Shown here piece by piece: positions 44,301 through 46,850 of a stretch of DNA of 46,850 nt; positions within the stretch are counted from its first letter, which is position 1, and every line of letters begins with the position of its first letter. A model generated the notes under the pieces. The model searched no databases, was not told the origin of the DNA, and saw nothing but the letters and a program-made list of their open reading frames with translations. The stretch lies in the NCBI RefSeq assembly GCF_012932445.1, contig NZ_JAAIIJ010000010.1:1-46850 (forward strand), given 5' to 3'. The DNA is from Bifidobacterium panos. Its GTDB lineage: Bacteria > Actinomycetota > Actinomycetes > Actinomycetales > Bifidobacteriaceae. The position numbers and the translations under genes were made by a program.

Positions 44301-46850
44301 TCGCGGGTTGGGACACGATCCCGTCTGGTAAGTACGTGAATGTGAAGTACACGGCGCAGTGGACGGCGAATGAGAACACGGTCACGTTCAAGGATGGCGA
44401 TCACGGTACGATCGCCGCGGGCGAGACCACGGTGTACGAGAAGGTGAAGACCGGCAGCCCGGTGAATGGCAAGCCGGCCGCGCCGACCGCTGATGGCGGT
44501 TACCGTTTCACCGGCTGGCTGTGCGACGAGGACGACAGGGTGTATTCGCAGGACACTGTGGACAAGTACGTCGTCGCGGGCACGAACACGGGCGATAAGG
44601 CCGGGACGGTGTCGTTTACGGCGCAGTATGTGCCGGAGTCGAGTGTGCAGGTGTTGTACAACTACGCCGGCGGCCTGGACGCGGACAATAATTCGTCGCT
44701 GGTGTTGACCGGCCGTGACGGCCAGGGGTACACGGCTGCGGATAAGGCGAAGGTTCCGTCTGCGTTGTCTCGTACGGGTTACACGTTCAAGGGCTGGGAC
44801 AAGGAGTTGTCCGAGACGTATAAGTCCGTGACGTATACGGCCGTGTGGGAGAGGACCGTGAACACGGTCGTGTTCGACCAGGGCGACGGCACCGGCCTGG
44901 ACGGCGAGTCGACCTACCAGGTGGCTTCCGGCGACAGGGTTCCCGGCGAGCCGACGGCGAGCCCTGCGGCTGGTTGGACGTTTACGGGTTGGAAGTGCGA
45001 TGCGGACGATCTGGTGTATGGCAAGGACGGCGTGAAGGGCAAGTACCTGGTCACGGGCCTGCAGGATGGTTCCGCGCAGACGGTGACGTTCACGGCGCAG
45101 TATGCGAAGAATGATGGCGCGACGGTGGTGTTCAACGCCAACGGCGGCCAGGTCGCCGGCCAGTCGCTCCTGTCCGAATCCGGATTGAAGGGCGGCACCT
45201 ACACGGTGCCCGCCACGGACAGCCTGTCGTGCGAGGGCTACGAGTTCGCCGGCTGGACGAACGCCGCGGGCGAGACCGTGACCCCGAGCGGTACGTACGA
45301 GTCGGACGGCGTGACCGTGTACACGGCCCAGTGGACGCCGGTGTCGCACAAGCTGACGTTCGACAAGGGCTCCAATGGCACGATTTCGGGCACCCTGTCC
45401 TACGACAGTGTGGCCACGGACGCCAAGCTGTCCGACGCCGGCGTATCGGCCCCGACCGCCACGGCGAACGCCGGGTATTCGTTCGTGGGCTGGCAGTCCG
45501 ACGAGTATGGCCTGGTCACCAGTGACCAGTTGGCCGACCTGGTCATGCCCGCCAGGGACGTGGAGATGACGGCGGTGTGGACGGCTAACGCGTTGGGTTC
45601 GGTGACGTTCGTGTTCGATGGCGGCACCGATGCGGACGGCAACCCGTCCAGGACCGTGACCGGCGCGTTGGGCACCGCGTATGAGATTCCGGCGGATCCG
45701 ACGATGAAGGGTTACTCGTTCGCGGGTTGGGACACGATCCCGAGCGGTTCGTTCGACGCGCCGTCGTTGGTGGTGACGGCCACGTGGAAGCCGGCGGCGA
45801 ACACGGTGTCCTTCGACAGGGGTTCGCATGGTTCGATCTCGGGCACCGACGAGTATAAGGTGACCACGGGCGCCAGGCTCACCGGCGTCAAGGCCCCGGA
45901 CGTGAGCGTGGACGAGGGTTGGACGTTCGTGGGCTGGCAGTCGGACCAGTACGGCCTGAAAACCGCGGACGAACTGGATGATCTGACGATGGTCGCGGGC
46001 GACGTGACGTTCACCGCGCAGTACGCGCCGGCCGCCGCCAGCGTGGTGATCTTCGCCTACAACGGCGGAGTGGACACGGATGGCAGCGCGTCCAAGGTCC
46101 TCACCGGCGCGCTGGGCACCAAGTACACCATCCCCGCGAACCCGACGCGCACCGGCTACACGTTCACCGGCTGGGACAGGAACGTCACGGGCACGTTCGA
46201 CCAGGCCCTGTTGCAGGTCAACGCCACGTGGAAGGCGAACACGTACAAGATCACGTACAAGCTCGACGGCGGCACCGACCCGAAGAACCCGAGCACGTAC
46301 ACGTACGGCGTGGGCGCCACTTTGAAGAGCCCGACGAGGAGTGGTTATACGTTCGCGGGTTGGGTTGATGCGAAGGGCAATCCTGTCACCGGCATCGGCG
46401 CGTCCGACACCGGCGACAAGACGCTGACGGCCACGTGGACGAAGAACGCGAGCACGGACGGGTTGAACCCGGACGGCGGCACGATCCCGTCCGACTGGAC
46501 CGGTTCGGACGGCCAGCTGCCCATCCCGACGCGTCCCGGCTATAAGTTCGATGGCTGGTTTGACGAGGACGGCAACCAGGTGACCACGCTGAAGGATGCG
46601 GTGGGCAAGAACCTGACCGCCAAGTGGACGAAGCTGGACGACGCGTTCGACCCGGCCGGCGGCAAGCTGCCGTCGGATTGGACGGGTGCGGACGGCGAGC
46701 TGCCGACCCCGACGCTGCCGGGTTATAAGTTCGATGGCTGGTATGACGAGGACGGCAATCTGGTGACGACGGTGAAGGATGCGATCGGCAAGAAGCTGAC
46801 CGCCCACTGGACGAAGCTGGACGACGCGTTCGACCCCCAGGGCGGCACCC
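41399..46850 (+). CDS. Giant secreted surface protein with C-type-lectin-like domain and InlB-B repeats (partial, 3' end off window)
   Basis: Open from the ATG at 41399 (AGGAG upstream) to the window edge, over 1,817 codons with no stop. Signal peptide to about residue 38 (WLAAIPAAILAALMVLAVAVPSAWA). A unique N-terminal domain (to about 41960) precedes a C-type-lectin-like domain (about 41975-42475; HLLTIES, GWMGA, NEPTG, QWND and paired aromatic motifs). Then come at least 17 Listeria/Bacteroides-type repeats (PF09479 pattern: FDYNGG, GYTFxGW, A-x-W), alternating between an FDKGxHG form and a YNGG form. The last three are near-identical 183-bp units (46466, 46649 and 46832). It is probably an adhesin; the anchor signal is not seen. 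Confidence 0.88.
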   Translation, partial: MVRFSSHDGLGRWLAAIPAAILAALMVLAVAVPSAWAEGDGGDTTATGPSVDFKVNQKTFLGLGSKTEGASYKLEQAEVSGKASSYVVVQVDSGYFIPAAAVPTGATAVDALDNTSAYVAGGSVAANGKYSYITFKSSDGAASIQPADLQTYLRGLTFYTDADENKTQNITVSAVSDTLKIKDSAGNDMNNKVVLYNGHAYTYISESKTWTAAFDAAKKLSFLGSKGHLLTIESAGEHNLIYRSFNNQYGWMGATRMTSEAHAGDDPDTYDATTSQSDADYGQKWYWVTGSSKGRLLWTGPTYPSGKAPDGVYTNWNKATNEPTGSGTVTGCATYGFGTGGQWNDEAASSSFKFYVEFEDFNLNTASASVDPVDVTYSLDARVTTTDTAKRAVKGEDYSATLTASEGSLDSSLVSVKVKNGDDTTTLVSGTDYTFDADGDSGLLTIPAKNVTGAIEITATVGREVKFDLGDDGYGEMKNGTPLSLVVTNGLAVSKGAEYKLPEVNVTDAGTKAGKKFAGWRLSATDEGTSTGSDGGLFSPAAVGNWVVRSNATFTAEYVDEDKVLVRFDYDGGTSTVDGKSWTSEVLSDSKGKTYTTAAVEPTKPGYTFSGWKASPTTVAVPTKDAATGKYTGTYDKDVTFTAQWTPATDTEVTFDKGEHGELKADTPATLVVTTEQAVSKGKGKNGEAYPATNGPTVTPTAGWRFLYWQSSVTDTAGNTVNGAVYQPDEVGAVPAEYGLKFTAVYEALPEVTVTFDYNGGKDADEAEKSTVKGRQNTTAAVPVPTREGYSFKSWVSTPSTVDAPAKEATTVTFVSDAVFTAQWDALPQSVAFDANGGTLDKGVNASLTVNTGERLDSTTEETYVEPTVTAPAGKKFTGWLSIVTKDGEDTEGAIYQPYQIAGLPAEPGLWFKAQYTDLPDAVVTYDYNGGNVDGVTSLTLSGTANGEYTAEDAAKAAKEPTRAGYEFAGWDTIPSGKYVNVKYTAQWTANENTVTFKDGDHGTIAAGETTVYEKVKTGSPVNGKPAAPTADGGYRFTGWLCDEDDRVYSQDTVDKYVVAGTNTGDKAGTVSFTAQYVPESSVQVLYNYAGGLDADNNSSLVLTGRDGQGYTAADKAKVPSALSRTGYTFKGWDKELSETYKSVTYTAVWERTVNTVVFDQGDGTGLDGESTYQVASGDRVPGEPTASPAAGWTFTGWKCDADDLVYGKDGVKGKYLVTGLQDGSAQTVTFTAQYAKNDGATVVFNANGGQVAGQSLLSESGLKGGTYTVPATDSLSCEGYEFAGWTNAAGETVTPSGTYESDGVTVYTAQWTPVSHKLTFDKGSNGTISGTLSYDSVATDAKLSDAGVSAPTATANAGYSFVGWQSDEYGLVTSDQLADLVMPARDVEMTAVWTANALGSVTFVFDGGTDADGNPSRTVTGALGTAYEIPADPTMKGYSFAGWDTIPSGSFDAPSLVVTATWKPAANTVSFDRGSHGSISGTDEYKVTTGARLTGVKAPDVSVDEGWTFVGWQSDQYGLKTADELDDLTMVAGDVTFTAQYAPAAASVVIFAYNGGVDTDGSASKVLTGALGTKYTIPANPTRTGYTFTGWDRNVTGTFDQALLQVNATWKANTYKITYKLDGGTDPKNPSTYTYGVGATLKSPTRSGYTFAGWVDAKGNPVTGIGASDTGDKTLTATWTKNASTDGLNPDGGTIPSDWTGSDGQLPIPTRPGYKFDGWFDEDGNQVTTLKDAVGKNLTAKWTKLDDAFDPAGGKLPSDWTGADGELPTPTLPGYKFDGWYDEDGNLVTTVKDAIGKKLTAHWTKLDDAFDPQGGT

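Noticed and set aside
41411..46807. An antisense reading frame of 1,798 codons
   Set aside because: It lies opposite a clear secreted protein with signal peptide, lectin-like domain and repeats. The openness is a by-product of GC-rich codon use and repeated sequence; its translation is arginine/valine/isoleucine-rich and not protein-like.

Overview
The window looks like a chromosomal segment of a high-GC Gram-positive actinobacterium, most likely a Bifidobacterium or close relative. The evidence is the RNase E-rplU-rpmA-obg-proB and tRNA-Trp-secE-nusG-rplK-rplA order, the actinobacterial type of DapE and RNase E, strong GC-biased codon use, and LPxTG pilins with a class C sortase. There are no IS transposases, phage genes, rRNA genes or CRISPR arrays. 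The species cannot be told from the sequence alone.

Layout. 1-531 is a gene-poor edge with a C16 tract and palindromic repeats. 532-7018 is housekeeping: an AEC-family transporter, dapE, rne, rplU and rpmA. 7019-12955 is an accessory block inserted between rpmA and obg: a tiny membrane protein, two tandem 182-bp units that look like small RNA genes, a DUF4143-type ATPase behind three evenly spaced palindromes, a second AAA ATPase (DUF234 type) behind another inverted-repeat array, then a DprA-like gene overlapping a ComF-like phosphoribosyltransferase gene. Copies of the ATPase tail and of the obg head flank these cargo genes, which records how the block was built. 12996-15826 is obg-proB. 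15855-17426 is a divergent pair: a RelA/SpoT-domain protein (toxSAS-like) and a Panacea/DUF4065 protein (PanA-like), probably a toxin-antitoxin system. 17647-21740 is an aspartate aminotransferase, tRNA-Trp, secE, nusG, rplK and rplA.

22.3-39.1 kb is the most striking region: seven paralogous LPxTG pilin-like genes (P1 to P7), one class C sortase and one PucR-type regulator. Six of the seven pilin genes have the same upstream module: a hairpin, then GGGGTGAA and TAnCGT held 21-22 nt apart, then a purine-rich ribosome binding site. The first, P1, instead sits behind a 43-codon reading frame that runs into a G10 tract. Losing one G would extend that frame until it overlaps the P1 start codon. 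P5 has a G9 tract inside its coding sequence. Only P6 keeps a lysine directly after the proline of the pilin-motif position. The locus therefore looks like a phase-variable repertoire of surface pilins served by one sortase.

39.1-46.85 kb holds a membrane-anchored hypothetical protein, a 1.65-kb repeat-rich intergenic region with covarying palindromes, and the start of a giant secreted protein with a C-type-lectin-like domain and many InlB-B-type repeats. It also lies behind a G9 tract and runs off the right edge.
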